From Flavihumibacter solisilvae (lineage in GTDB: Bacteria > Bacteroidota > Bacteroidia > Chitinophagales > Chitinophagaceae): 64,000 nucleotides of DNA. The translations under genes and the position numbers were made by a program. Shown here piece after piece: positions 32,831 through 40,918 of the stretch. The notes beneath the pieces are model-generated. The model made no database searches and had not been told where the DNA came from. It worked only from the letters and a program-made list of their open reading frames with translations. The first letter of the stretch is position 1; each line of letters begins with the position of its first letter. The stretch lies in the NCBI RefSeq assembly GCF_000814475.1, contig NZ_JSVC01000007.1, positions 108,295 to 172,294 of the forward strand, given 5' to 3'.

Positions 32831-33413
32831 ACGCGTCGCCCGGGCTGGCAACATGGTACCTGCCTAAAAGTTTTTCGATTTGGATCCAGTGACGCTGGTT
32901 ATGCGCTACCAGGAACATCAGTATGTCGCCCAGCTTAAGCCTGATAAAAGGTGCGATTGTGATGGGCACTCTTATGCTTTCCAGGTCTGATTTCGCAGAG
33001 CGTTCAATAAGCAATATGAACTGGCGCTGCCAGCGCAGGAATTCTGCTATTACAGAATCGGTATCGAGTTCCGGGTCGGGTGAATGATTCTTCATCGCTT
33101 TCATTTTATTTTTCACCACACCATTTTTCGGCATCATTGTGCGCGTAAAATAATTTCCCAGCCACCCCGGTTGAAAAGAAGACGATGGCACCGAAGCAGT
33201 CTTCTCTACCAGTTCGTTCATCCGCGGAATGTAAAAGCGATAGTAGCCATTGAGATGTTCAAGAACCTGAACTGTGTTCCAGCGGCCTTTCCCATCATTG
33301 GTTTCCAATATTTCATGTGGGGTATTCTTACCGATCTCTTCCATCTGTTCGAGAAGGAATATCGAATCCTCCCTGAGTGTTTCCCGTAGGTCGGCGGTGT
33401 TAAGTCGTTTCAT
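32808..33413 (-). CDS. DinB-fold (DinB superfamily) protein
   Basis: A 201-residue four-helix-bundle protein of the DinB/YfiT type, not related to DNA polymerase DinB. The likely metal histidines are in QVLEHLNGY (near residue 53) and in AHNQRHW (near residue 175), the usual three-His arrangement. Family members include mycothiol- and bacillithiol-dependent transferases, but many have no known activity. The start has a perfect -7 box (TAGCTTTG on the minus strand, 33430-33437) 16 bases upstream. It follows a Crp-type gene on the same strand. Confidence 0.85.
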   Translation of the reverse strand: MKRLNTADLRETLREDSIFLLEQMEEIGKNTPHEILETNDGKGRWNTVQVLEHLNGYYRFYIPRMNELVEKTASVPSSSFQPGWLGNYFTRTMMPKNGVVKNKMKAMKNHSPDPELDTDSVIAEFLRWQRQFILLIERSAKSDLESIRVPITIAPFIRLKLGDILMFLVAHNQRHWIQIEKLLGRYHVASPGDAFTQLAGS

Positions 33414-33429
33414 TGTTTTTATTTGAAAT

Positions 33430-33437
33430 CAAAGCTA
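33430..33437 (-). promoter_or_regulatory. -7 box for the DinB-fold gene
   Basis: On the minus strand TAGCTTTG matches TAnnTTTG and lies 16 bases before the ATG at 33413. No clear -33 TTG is found. It would allow transcription separate from the crp-like gene upstream. Confidence 0.5.
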
Positions 33438-33515
33438 GGAGGCACTGAAGAACTGAATCTTGGTCCACACCAAGATTTTCCGGGAACCCATACAGCGGTT
33501 ACCTTATTCACGTTT

Positions 33516-34109
33516 TCATTTAAGTCTCACTGTCGCCAGTAATTTACTGAACGTAGTGGGATCAATGCCGAGGTAAGACGCAAGGTATTTGTGAGGAACC
33601 AGGTTCAGAATATGCGGACTTCTTTTCAGCAGGGTCTTGAATTTTTCTTCTGCAGTGTATACCAGCAATTCGATCTGCCTTTCCAGCACGCCGGAGGTCG
33701 CCAGGCAAAGAGATTTATACATCGCTTCCGCAATATTACGGTGTTGCTTACGGAGCTGTTCAACCTGGCTGAAACCTGCCCGTAAAAAACTGCTAGTTGT
33801 AAGTGTTTCAAGATAATACCGCGAAGGTTGTTGCAAAAGGAATGAATCAAGAATACCTGAGAAAGAGTAAGGGTAAGTGAATACTACAGTGGCTTCCCTG
33901 TTCTCATGCAGGTGAAAGCCGCGCTGTAATCCATCTGTCACCCAGTAAAGATATTTTTCCACTTCGCCAGCTGCTGTAAGGATCTCTTTTCGCTTAAAAG
34001 TTACCGGCACCCATATTGAACTGAACGCCTGCCACTCCTCTTCATCGAGGGGGTGCAGGGCGTTGAATTGCCGGCGCATTGCTTCCAATGGATCTGGTGA
34101 TTCAGGCAT
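33516..34109 (-). CDS. Crp/Fnr-family regulator
   Basis: A 197-residue protein with a cyclic-nucleotide-binding-type barrel (about residues 30-120; GLQRGFHLHENREATVVFTY, then GILDSFLLQQPSRY) and a C-terminal winged helix ending PHKYLASYLGIDPTTFSKLL. There are no FNR cysteines in the N-terminus. It is of the short type common in Bacteroidota, often next to the gene it controls. The start is 9 bases downstream of a 156-residue unknown gene. The DinB-fold gene follows 102 bases later and may be its target (inference). Confidence 0.9.
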   Translation of the reverse strand: MPESPDPLEAMRRQFNALHPLDEEEWQAFSSIWVPVTFKRKEILTAAGEVEKYLYWVTDGLQRGFHLHENREATVVFTYPYSFSGILDSFLLQQPSRYYLETLTTSSFLRAGFSQVEQLRKQHRNIAEAMYKSLCLATSGVLERQIELLVYTAEEKFKTLLKRSPHILNLVPHKYLASYLGIDPTTFSKLLATVRLK

Positions 34110-34118
34110 AATTACAAA

Positions 34119-34589
34119 TTACTTGACATCAGAACGAATGAATTCGGCTGCGAGTTTCAACCGGTAATAAAGATTGCTAAGCGTGAGCGAAGTATTGTTA
34201 CGCAGGTTCGCCACTGAACCGCCGTTCATCTTCTGCAAGGTTTTCATTTCTTCAATCTTTTCATCAATCTTATCAAACAGCTGCTCAATGGTCCACCCCT
34301 GGTAACGGCGGTTCCTTTCATCTGTAATGTGATAGGGTTCAATCTTCCCCGCCTTCAGTTTGGCAAAACTGAAGTTGGCAACAACAGCAGCTTTTATTGC
34401 TTCATTTGACAAATGAACTATCAGGGTATCATCCCCGAAACTGTTCAGGTAACCGTTCTTAAATACATTCAGGTTCTGTTGCAGTTCCCTCAGGACCTGT
34501 TTTTTCTGTACATCATTGGTATCTGCCTTTTTTTGCAGGAAACTGATCAGCTTTTCCAGGGGCCCGAGACCCGCTTTTAACCATTCCAT
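34119..34589 (-). CDS. Uncharacterised helical protein, 156 residues
   Basis: I do not recognise this family. The protein has no signal peptide or membrane helix. Residues 1-55 and 100-156 look helical (LEKLISFLQKKADTND, IEQLFDKIDEKIEEMKTL), and the middle contains ERNRRYQGWTIEQLF. It could be a small soluble regulatory or scaffold protein. It is transcribed divergently from the DNA polymerase IV gene and lies directly upstream of the Crp-type gene (9-base gap), so the two probably form one operon. Confidence 0.7.
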   Translation of the reverse strand: MEWLKAGLGPLEKLISFLQKKADTNDVQKKQVLRELQQNLNVFKNGYLNSFGDDTLIVHLSNEAIKAAVVANFSFAKLKAGKIEPYHITDERNRRYQGWTIEQLFDKIDEKIEEMKTLQKMNGGSVANLRNNTSLTLSNLYYRLKLAAEFIRSDVK

Positions 34590-34666
34590 GGATTAAAAAT
34601 AATATATGCGCTGCGATTTGGCGAGAAGTCAATAGGTGACTTATAGACCCCTCGCGGCTAAATCAC

Positions 34667-34674
34667 TAAATTTG
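34667..34674 (+). promoter_or_regulatory. -7 box abutting the dinB start
   Basis: TAAATTTG matches TAnnTTTG fully and ends three bases (TCC) before the ATG at 34678, which supports this start and predicts a leaderless mRNA. No LexA-type palindrome was noticed nearby. Confidence 0.55.
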
Positions 34675-34677
34675 TCC

Positions 34678-35835
34678 ATGTCCCCGAACAGGTTGATAGC
34701 ACATTTTGACCTTGATGCATTCTTCGTCAGCGTTGAGTGTCTCAGCAACCCATCATTAAAAGGCCTGCCACTCGTTGTGGGAGGAGCTACCGACCGGTCA
34801 GTGGTGGCGGCCTGTAGCTATGAGGCGAGGAAATATGGCATCCAGTCGGCGATGCCCATGCGAACTGCACTGCGGTTATGTCCGCACGTTACCATCGTGC
34901 CCGGCACCCGTGGTGAGTACAGCAAATATTCAAGAATCGTTACCGAAATAATTGCTGCAGAAGCGCCTCTCTTTGAGAAGGCATCCATTGACGAATTCTA
35001 TATTGATCTCTCAGGCATGGAAAGATTCTTCAAACCGCTGGAATGGACCCTTGCTCTCCGGCAGAAGATTATCGACCAGACACAGCTTCCCATCTCATTC
35101 GGACTCGCCGCCAATAAAATGATTGCCAAGATCGCCACTGACGCTGCCAAGCCCAATGGATGGCTTTATATTGAAGCCGGTAAGGAAACTGACTTCCTGG
35201 ACCCCATGAAAGTTAATAAAATTCCCGGGGTAGGGGACCACACCTACCGGGACCTGATGCAGATAGGGATTGAAACGATCAGGGAACTCCGGCTCAGCAA
35301 TCCGGACCTGCTTACGCGGCACCTGGGTAAATACGGTACCGATCTCTGGAATAAAGCTCATGGTATTCACGCCGGGCAGGTAACCCCTTACCAGGAAGCT
35401 AAGTCCGTCTCTACAGAAAACACTTTCGACCAGGACATCAACGACTCATCTTACCTGCTCACCGAACTGGTGCGGATGACGGAAAGAGTAGCATACGAAC
35501 TGAGGCAGGATAACAAAATGGCAGGCTGTGTTGCCGTAAAGATCCGTTACCCGGATTTCGAGACAACTTCCCGGCAAACAACCATTCCCTACACTTTCTA
35601 TGACGACGAGCTTATTCCCCAGGCCAAACTTCTTTTCCAGCAATTATACCGGAAGGGGAAACCTGTTCGCCTGCTTGGGGTTCGGCTGAGTGAACTTACC
35701 GACGAAGCAAGGCAGACCAATCTATTCCAGGACGTTAACCGCAAAGCCGATCTCTATAAGGCAATCGACTCAGTAAAGAATAAATTCGGAAAGGGTTCCA
35801 TTTCCAAAGCAGGCGGACAACAAGGGAAAAAATAA
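34678..35835 (+). CDS. dinB: DNA polymerase IV (Y family)
   Basis: The ATG at 34678 (MSPNRLIAHFDLDAFFVSVE) gives 385 residues, and the -7 box three bases before it makes the longer frame unlikely. The Y-family catalytic carboxylates are in HFDLDAFF and KASIDEFYIDLS; the helix-hairpin-helix (PGVGDHTYRDLMQIG, near 195) and little-finger domain (SVSTENTFDQDI onward) follow. It performs translesion synthesis opposite damaged bases. The C-terminus lacks a clear QxxLF-type clamp motif, though QTNLFQDV near residue 345 could serve. Confidence 0.95.
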   Translation: MSPNRLIAHFDLDAFFVSVECLSNPSLKGLPLVVGGATDRSVVAACSYEARKYGIQSAMPMRTALRLCPHVTIVPGTRGEYSKYSRIVTEIIAAEAPLFEKASIDEFYIDLSGMERFFKPLEWTLALRQKIIDQTQLPISFGLAANKMIAKIATDAAKPNGWLYIEAGKETDFLDPMKVNKIPGVGDHTYRDLMQIGIETIRELRLSNPDLLTRHLGKYGTDLWNKAHGIHAGQVTPYQEAKSVSTENTFDQDINDSSYLLTELVRMTERVAYELRQDNKMAGCVAVKIRYPDFETTSRQTTIPYTFYDDELIPQAKLLFQQLYRKGKPVRLLGVRLSELTDEARQTNLFQDVNRKADLYKAIDSVKNKFGKGSISKAGGQQGKK

Positions 35836-35900
35836 ATTCCTACCGGGTTTGTAGGATTTATGTATTTTAGCATTCCACCTATAAAAATAAATTCCAACAT

Positions 35901-36542
35901 ATGAGTTTACGTCTAGGCGATACGGCGCCCGACTTTAAAGCCGTAACAACAGAAGGTGAAATCAGTTTTCACGAATTTCTCGGGAACAGCTGGGGAGTAC
36001 TTTTTTCGCACCCTGCAGATTATACACCAGTATGCACAACGGAACTGGGAAAAACCGCTTTGCTGAAACAGGAATTTGAAAAGAGGAATGTAAAAGTGCT
36101 TGCAGTAAGTGTTGACCCGCTCGATAAACATTTTGGCTGGCGTAATGATATTAATGAGACCCAGAATTGTAATGTCGATTTCCCCATCATCGCAGACGAA
36201 AAGAGGGAAGTTGCCACTCTCTATGACATGATCCACCCGAATGCATCTGAAACTTTCACAGTGCGTTCACTCTACATAATCGGACCCGATAAAAAGATCA
36301 AACTTATGATCACATATCCGGCTTCAACCGGAAGGAATTTCTTTGAGGTATTGCGCGTAATCGATTCATTGCAGCTGACAGCAAACTACAGTGTTGCGAC
36401 ACCTGCCGACTGGAAAGCCGGTGAAGATGTGATCGTTGTTCCTGCAGTAAGCACAGAAGACGCAGTGAAGAAGTTCCCTAAAGGTGTGAAGATCGTGAAG
36501 CCATATTTGCGTTACACTCCCCAGCCGAACGTCGAAAATTAA
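35901..36542 (+). CDS. Peroxiredoxin, 1-Cys (Prx6) type
   Basis: A 213-residue peroxiredoxin with the peroxidatic cysteine C45 in PADYTPVCTTELG and the extended C-terminal domain (PAVSTEDAVKKFPKG near residue 185) that marks the Prx6 subfamily. A second cysteine (QNCNVDFP, near residue 89) is not at a resolving position, so reduction probably needs an external thiol. It removes hydrogen peroxide and organic peroxides in the cytoplasm. Own terminator downstream. Confidence 0.95.
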   Translation: MSLRLGDTAPDFKAVTTEGEISFHEFLGNSWGVLFSHPADYTPVCTTELGKTALLKQEFEKRNVKVLAVSVDPLDKHFGWRNDINETQNCNVDFPIIADEKREVATLYDMIHPNASETFTVRSLYIIGPDKKIKLMITYPASTGRNFFEVLRVIDSLQLTANYSVATPADWKAGEDVIVVPAVSTEDAVKKFPKGVKIVKPYLRYTPQPNVEN

Positions 36543-36565
36543 AACTGGTTAATCAGAAAATTAAG

Positions 36566-36595
36566 AGGACGCTCTATCAGGAGCGTCCTTTTTTT
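36566..36595 (+). terminator. Rho-independent terminator after the peroxiredoxin gene
   Basis: AGGACGCTC at 36566-36574 pairs with GAGCGTCCT at 36581-36589 around TATCAG, followed by a run of T to 36595. Confidence 0.9.
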
Positions 36596-37077
36596 ATGTT
36601 CCATTATGTTGTTATTAGGTATATGTCTTATGTATATGGCACTGTAAAAAGCAGGAGAAGTCTTTACACACCGTCGATACCTGGTAAATCCGACCATTTT
36701 TCCATCATTTGAAAACGAAGCTGTAAAGTTTAGATTTCCATTTAATTAACCCAAAGTGATTCTATTTTACCCCTATGTGTAGGTGAAAACTCTTATCGGA
36801 TAAATGAGAATACCCTTACGGTGCCGGCTCAACGCTGCATGAGCCTGCATTCTGTGGGCATACAACAATTCTTCCCCACACGTGGCAATTTTTAGCTACC
36901 GGGCAGCGTTTTAAAGATGTAATAAAAGTTACAAGCGAAGTACCCGCGCGAGTAATTTTAGTTTTTAACCCGTGGCCTATGCGAAAATTTTCCCCGGATA
37001 GTACTTCTATCCCAACAAAATTTTCGGCACCATTTTGGTTGTGTCTACGCGACGCATAGCCATCTATAATCCGACAT
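36596..37077. other. Long intergenic region, 482 bases
   Basis: No convincing protein gene. Structures seen: CCTA-TGTG-TAGG at 36772-36783 inside a looser dyad flanked by TTTTACC and TGAAAAC; GGCTCA-N8-TGAGCC at 36826-36845; and a near-palindrome CTACGCG-A-CGCATAG about 35 bases before the 37078 start. A weak minus-strand frame of 110 codons overlaps the lipoprotein gene and looks like chance. The length and structure leave room for an untranslated RNA or complex promoter. Confidence 0.35.
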
Positions 37078-37572
37078 ATGAAAACCAATCCAACACTTGG
37101 CTTGCTGTTGTTGTCATTCACAACCGTATTTGCCATGTCCTGTAACAAGAACGATGGTTACAGTGAAGAAAAACCAAAGGAAGAGATTGAAGTACCAGTA
37201 CCGGCTGCAGTCTCGACCAAAATTTCGCTCTTTCAAAATCTGACAAGTTCCGAAACTGAAACAGGTGTTTTCAGTATCACCAAACACAGTAACGGAAATG
37301 CATCTGTCAAGGTAGTAATGCATGAAGCATTCCGCAAGGCAGGTGAACAGTACAAGACTTCGCTGGTAGCGTATAATGTAGACAGTGAGACTGATCACGT
37401 TTATGCAGAGCTTGGCGAAGTAAATGGTGCAAATGGAATCGGTGGTAAAACGCTTGTGACCATGAAGGACCAGACTGTACCGCTTACCTATGACATGCTG
37501 AACGATTTTAAAGGGTTTAAAATCAGAATAACCAAAGGCGCTAAGACGATATCAGAAGGTATGATCCAGTAA
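37078..37572 (+). CDS. Small lipoprotein of unknown function
   Basis: A 164-residue protein with a lipoprotein signal (residues 1-22; lipobox VFAMSC, modified C22), followed by a glutamate/proline-rich linker (EEKPKEEIEVPVPA) and a beta-rich domain (ISLFQNLTSSETETGVFSI, then HVYAELGEVNGANGIGGKT). It should be anchored in the outer membrane or the periplasmic face. The fold resembles small Bacteroidota lipoproteins but no family is recognised. It has a long upstream region and its own downstream terminator. Confidence 0.75.
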   Translation: MKTNPTLGLLLLSFTTVFAMSCNKNDGYSEEKPKEEIEVPVPAAVSTKISLFQNLTSSETETGVFSITKHSNGNASVKVVMHEAFRKAGEQYKTSLVAYNVDSETDHVYAELGEVNGANGIGGKTLVTMKDQTVPLTYDMLNDFKGFKIRITKGAKTISEGMIQ

Positions 37573-37595
37573 AAGACATTATCTATTTAAAACCA

Positions 37596-37662
37596 TTCGC
37601 TTAAAAACCATTTTCGCTTAAAAACCAACAACAACGTAAAATCCAATTCTCACGTAAAATCC
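37596..37662. repeat. Short direct repeats after the lipoprotein gene
   Basis: TTCGCTTAAAAACCA occurs at 37596-37610 and 37613-37627, and ACGTAAAATCC at 37634-37644 and 37652-37662. They look like slipped-strand duplications in non-coding DNA; no insertion-sequence features accompany them. Confidence 0.6.
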
Positions 37663-37690
37663 TAGTTATTTAAAAGTCCAATTATCCGGC

Positions 37691-37725
37691 AAAAGGTTAG
37701 TAAATTCCGACTTTACTAACCTTTT
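37691..37725. terminator. Perfect 14-base-pair hairpin just upstream of the amidohydrolase
   Basis: AAAAGGTTAGTAAA (37691-37704) pairs perfectly with TTTACTAACCTTTT (37712-37725) around a seven-base loop. It ends six bases before the ATG at 37732. It can serve as a bidirectional terminator; its right arm also contains the -7 box of the next gene. Confidence 0.65.
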
Positions 37726-37726
37726 G
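37717..37726 (+). promoter_or_regulatory. -7 box inside the hairpin arm, abutting the amidohydrolase start
   Basis: TAACCTTTTG resembles TAnnTTTG with extra spacing and ends five bases (CTTTT) before the ATG at 37732, predicting a leaderless mRNA. The box lies within the right arm of the 37691-37725 hairpin. Confidence 0.4.
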
Positions 37727-37731
37727 CTTTT

Positions 37732-39009
37732 ATGGGAAAATACATCCTTGGCCTGCTCCTGCTGTCTTCAGCAATTACCCTTAATGCACAAAAGACAATC
37801 ATTCACTGCGGCCGCCTGATCGATGTTAAGGCGGGCAAAGTGCTTACATCCATGACTATCGTCGTGGAAGGGAAGAAAATCTCGGATATCCAGCCTGGTT
37901 ATACACCACCCTCATCAGCTGACAAACTGATTGATCTCAAATCGATGACAGTGATGCCCGGACTGATGGACATGCACGTTCACCTGGAAAGTGAGACCCG
38001 CCGTGGTGCGGCTGCCGACAGGTTTGTTCTCAATCCGCCCGACATTGCCTTCAGCTCCCTCAAATATGCCCGTATCACCCTAATGACCGGTTTTACGACA
38101 GTCCGTGATCTTGGCGGATCAGGTGTGAACATCGCACTACGCAACGCCATTGCCCGTGGAGATGTGGTCGGCCCCAGGGTATACACAGCCGGTAAATCAA
38201 TTGCCACTACTGGTGGACATGCAGATCCTACTAACGGTTACCGCCGCGATCTGATGGGGGACCCGGGCCCAAGGGAAGGTGTAGTAAATGGAAAGGAAGA
38301 TGCGTACCATGCGGTACGTCAACGTTATAAGGATGGATCAGACCTCATTAAGATTACAGCTACCGGTGGCGTGCTCAGCCAGGCAAAGGATGGTGCCAAT
38401 CCGCAATTCACGGAAGATGAGGTCCGGGCAATCGTAACCGCTGCAAAAGATTATGGTTTTATTGTTGCCGCGCACGCCCACGGCACGGAAGGCATCAAAC
38501 GGGCTATTCGCGGCGGGGTTACTTCTATTGAACATGGTACCATGATGGATGACGAAGCCATCTCCCTGATGAAACAATACGGTACCTGGTATGTGCCTAC
38601 TATCACTGCCGGAAAATCAACCGGTGACAGCGCAAAGATCCCGGGTTATTACACGGAAATCGTGACTCCCAAAGCATTGAGCATCGGTCCGCGTATCCAG
38701 GCAACATTTGCCAAAGCCTATAAAGCAGGAGTAAAGATTGCTTTTGGTACCGATGCGGGCGTTTTTGCCCATGGTAAAAACTGGATGGAATTCGTATACA
38801 TGAAAGAAGCAGGTATGCCCGTTCTGGAAGCGATCAGGGCTGCAACCTTGTCTGCGGCGGAACTGCTGGGAGTAACCGACCAACTTGGCTCCATCGAAAA
38901 AGGGAAGCTGGCCGATATCATTGCAGTTGACGGAAACCCGGTGGATGATGTAAATGTCATGGGCAAAGTGAACTTTGTGATGAAGGAAGGTGTAGTGTAT
39001 AAACAATGA
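37732..39009 (+). CDS. Secreted metal-dependent amidohydrolase
   Basis: A 425-residue member of the imidazolonepropionase/Xaa-Pro dipeptidase-like amidohydrolase group. A signal peptide (residues 1-19, ending LNAQ) sends it to the periplasm. Metal-binding elements are visible: HVH in LMDMHVHLE, a lysine that can be carboxylated in [11 protein letters not shown] in [10 protein letters not shown] in SIEHGTMM and D in AFGTDAGVF. The final strand ([13 protein letters not shown]) completes the composite beta-sandwich. Relatives cleave dipeptides or act on cyclic amides; the substrate is unknown. It overlaps the macrodomain gene by four bases. Confidence 0.9.
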   Translation: MGKYILGLLLLSSAITLNAQKTIIHCGRLIDVKAGKVLTSMTIVVEGKKISDIQPGYTPPSSADKLIDLKSMTVMPGLMDMHVHLESETRRGAAADRFVLNPPDIAFSSLKYARITLMTGFTTVRDLGGSGVNIALRNAIARGDVVGPRVYTAGKSIATTGGHADPTNGYRRDLMGDPGPREGVVNGKEDAYHAVRQRYKDGSDLIKITATGGVLSQAKDGANPQFTEDEVRAIVTAAKDYGFIVAAHAHGTEGIKRAIRGGVTSIEHGTMMDDEAISLMKQYGTWYVPTITAGKSTGDSAKIPGYYTEIVTPKALSIGPRIQATFAKAYKAGVKIAFGTDAGVFAHGKNWMEFVYMKEAGMPVLEAIRAATLSAAELLGVTDQLGSIEKGKLADIIAVDGNPVDDVNVMGKVNFVMKEGVVYKQ

Positions 39010-39530
39010 CCCGTATTTCACTCCATAAGGGTGATATCACAAAACTCCGGGTGGATGCCATCGTGAATGCCGCCAATTCCTCACTTATGGGCGGCGGTGG
39101 AGTTGACGGCGCCATCCACAGGGCTGGTGGTCCCGCAATTCTCGAAGAGTGTCGCAAAATAGTTGCCCGCCAGGGTGGTTGTAAAACCGGTGAAGTGGTC
39201 ATCACAACCGCTGGTAATCTGCCTGCAAAATTTGTGATCCACGCGGTTGGGCCGGTGTGGCATGGCGGTAACGAAGGTGAGGAGAAACTTCTTGCGGACT
39301 GCTACCGCAATTCCCTTGTAATGGCCGGATCCCATGGCTGCCGGTCGGTTTCTTTTCCCAATATAAGTACTGGTGTCTACGGTTTCCCGAAAGACCGTGC
39401 GGCGGTGATCGCAGCAGGCACGGTGATTGATTTCATAAATAGCAACGATACACCAGCAGAGGTGGTCTTCGTTTGCTTTGATGAGGAAAATTACCAACTC
39501 ATCGCAGCGGCATTGAAGCGGAATGATTAA
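39006..39530 (+). CDS. Macrodomain protein, O-acetyl-ADP-ribose deacetylase type
   Basis: A 174-residue single macrodomain of the YmdB/MacroD type: [22 protein letters not shown] forms the distal ribose and catalytic loop (truncated here to essential residues), and [15 protein letters not shown] the diphosphate loop. Such enzymes deacetylate O-acetyl-ADP-ribose and can remove ADP-ribose from acidic residues. There is no signal peptide, so it works in the cytoplasm. The start overlaps the stop of the amidohydrolase (ATGA), an unexpected coupling of a cytoplasmic and an exported enzyme. Confidence 0.93.
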   Translation: MTRISLHKGDITKLRVDAIVNAANSSLMGGGGVDGAIHRAGGPAILEECRKIVARQGGCKTGEVVITTAGNLPAKFVIHAVGPVWHGGNEGEEKLLADCYRNSLVMAGSHGCRSVSFPNISTGVYGFPKDRAAVIAAGTVIDFINSNDTPAEVVFVCFDEENYQLIAAALKRND

Positions 39531-39578
39531 TCATTTAGTGTGTAACTTTATTACCTGCCCATCCGACTGGCATGTTGT

Positions 39579-40532
39579 ATGGAGTATAAAGACTACTATA
39601 AGATATTAGGCGTAGATAAAAAGGCCTCGCAGGACGAGATCAAGAAGGCCTTTAGGAAACTTGCTGTCAAATACCATCCGGATAAGAATCCAGGCAATAA
39701 GGAAGCGGAAGACATGTTCAAGCTCATTAATGAGGCTAATGAAGTATTGGGCAACCCGGAATCACGAAAAAAATACGATACTCTTGGTGAAAACTGGAAC
39801 CGTTACCAGGAAGCTCCGCGTGGACAGTACGACCAGGGCGGTGGCGGTTTCCGGTTCGAAGGAGATTTCAGTGATCTTTTCGGTGATTCCAATGGCGGCA
39901 ATTATTCCGATTTCTTCAGTGCTTTCTTCGGCCAGGGAGGCGGGGATGGCGGTGGTAAAAAAAGCCGCCGGTCACGAACTTCCTCCTTTCGAGGTGGCGA
40001 TTATGAAGCGGAGGTCGAGATCACTCTTGACGAAGCATTTCATGGTACAAGCCGCATCATCCAGGTGCACGATGAAAAGATCCGCATTTCACCAAAACCA
40101 GGGGCATACGAAGGACAACTGCTGCGCATCCGCGGTAAAGGTGCACCCGGCAGCTCGGAAAAGGAACGCGGCGATCTTTATGTGCGCATCCGCGTGAAGC
40201 CACATCCTTTGTATGAAAGAAGGGATAACGATCTATATTTCACCAAACAGGTAGACCTCTATACTGCCGTACTGGGCGGGGAAGCCATCATTGAGACTTT
40301 GTCAGGCGCCATAAAAGTAAAAGTTGATGCAGGGGTTCAGAACGGAAAGACTATCCGCATCAGGGGAAAGGGTATGCCATTTTACGGTAAGCAGGACCAG
40401 CACGGAGACCTCTATGTAAAACTGCAGGTATCTATTCCTGTTAGTCTTAGCAGTGAAGAACGGAAGCTGTTCGAACAGCTCCGCACGCAATACGAAGAGA
40501 AGCATGGGAAAGCCCATAAACAGGAAGTTTGA
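39579..40532 (+). CDS. cbpA: CbpA-type J-domain co-chaperone
   Basis: A 317-residue DnaJ relative. The J domain is residues 1-70 with H33-P34-D35; a glycine-rich linker (about 75-135) follows, then two C-terminal beta domains (about 140-300; RIRGKGAPG and [11 protein letters not shown]). The zinc-binding CXXCXGXG repeats of DnaJ are absent, so this is the CbpA/type II form. It stimulates the ATPase of DnaK. In proteobacteria cbpA is followed by cbpM; the small gene that follows here is not recognisably CbpM. Confidence 0.93.
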   Translation: MEYKDYYKILGVDKKASQDEIKKAFRKLAVKYHPDKNPGNKEAEDMFKLINEANEVLGNPESRKKYDTLGENWNRYQEAPRGQYDQGGGGFRFEGDFSDLFGDSNGGNYSDFFSAFFGQGGGDGGGKKSRRSRTSSFRGGDYEAEVEITLDEAFHGTSRIIQVHDEKIRISPKPGAYEGQLLRIRGKGAPGSSEKERGDLYVRIRVKPHPLYERRDNDLYFTKQVDLYTAVLGGEAIIETLSGAIKVKVDAGVQNGKTIRIRGKGMPFYGKQDQHGDLYVKLQVSIPVSLSSEERKLFEQLRTQYEEKHGKAHKQEV

Positions 40533-40552
40533 AAACAAGAAAATTCAATGCT

Positions 40553-40918
40553 ATGTATGATCTGATAAGCAGGTATGAAACTACCTTAAACAGCAAGGCT
40601 GAGCATTTTGAAGAAGTACTGGAAAGTATCAGGTTCATGTACAACTGCCGTCATCTTTCTGAAACCGGGCTCTTCCGGAAGGAAGATATCAATGATGCTG
40701 TAGGCCGGGCAATGCTCGTGTGCCAGCTTAATGGAATCGATTCCCGGCATCATTTCAAAATAGTATATGTGTTTAACGAAGCAGATAGTTCCGTGACCAC
40801 CGATTGGTGCATGACCCGCCAGGGATTGTCACTCGTGATCATGAACGCGCCTGCACCAAATCTTGCAATTGCGAAGTGGCAATGGCAGATGGCTAATATG
40901 ATGGATGTTAAAATGTGA
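40553..40918 (+). CDS. Uncharacterised protein, 121 residues
   Basis: I choose the ATG at 40553 (MYDLISRYETTLN); a TTG at 40529 that would overlap cbpA is weaker. The family is not recognised. Residues 1-70 look helical; residues 75-121 contain a short beta hairpin (HFKIVYVFNEADSSVTTDW) and an amphipathic end (AIAKWQWQMANMM). There is no signal peptide. Its position after cbpA suggests a modulator, but no CbpM features are visible. It overlaps the AraC-type gene by 14 bases, so translation may be coupled to that regulator. Confidence 0.6.
   Translation: MYDLISRYETTLNSKAEHFEEVLESIRFMYNCRHLSETGLFRKEDINDAVGRAMLVCQLNGIDSRHHFKIVYVFNEADSSVTTDWCMTRQGLSLVIMNAPAPNLAIAKWQWQMANMMDVKM

Noticed and set aside
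36816..37148. Open frame of 110 codons on the minus strand in the long gap
   Set aside because: It overlaps the signal sequence of the lipoprotein gene and its translation shows no domain or secretion pattern.
37596..37662. Direct repeats considered as a CRISPR-like or IS-end array
   Set aside because: Only two copies of each, spacers of 2 and 7 bases and no cas or transposase genes in the window.
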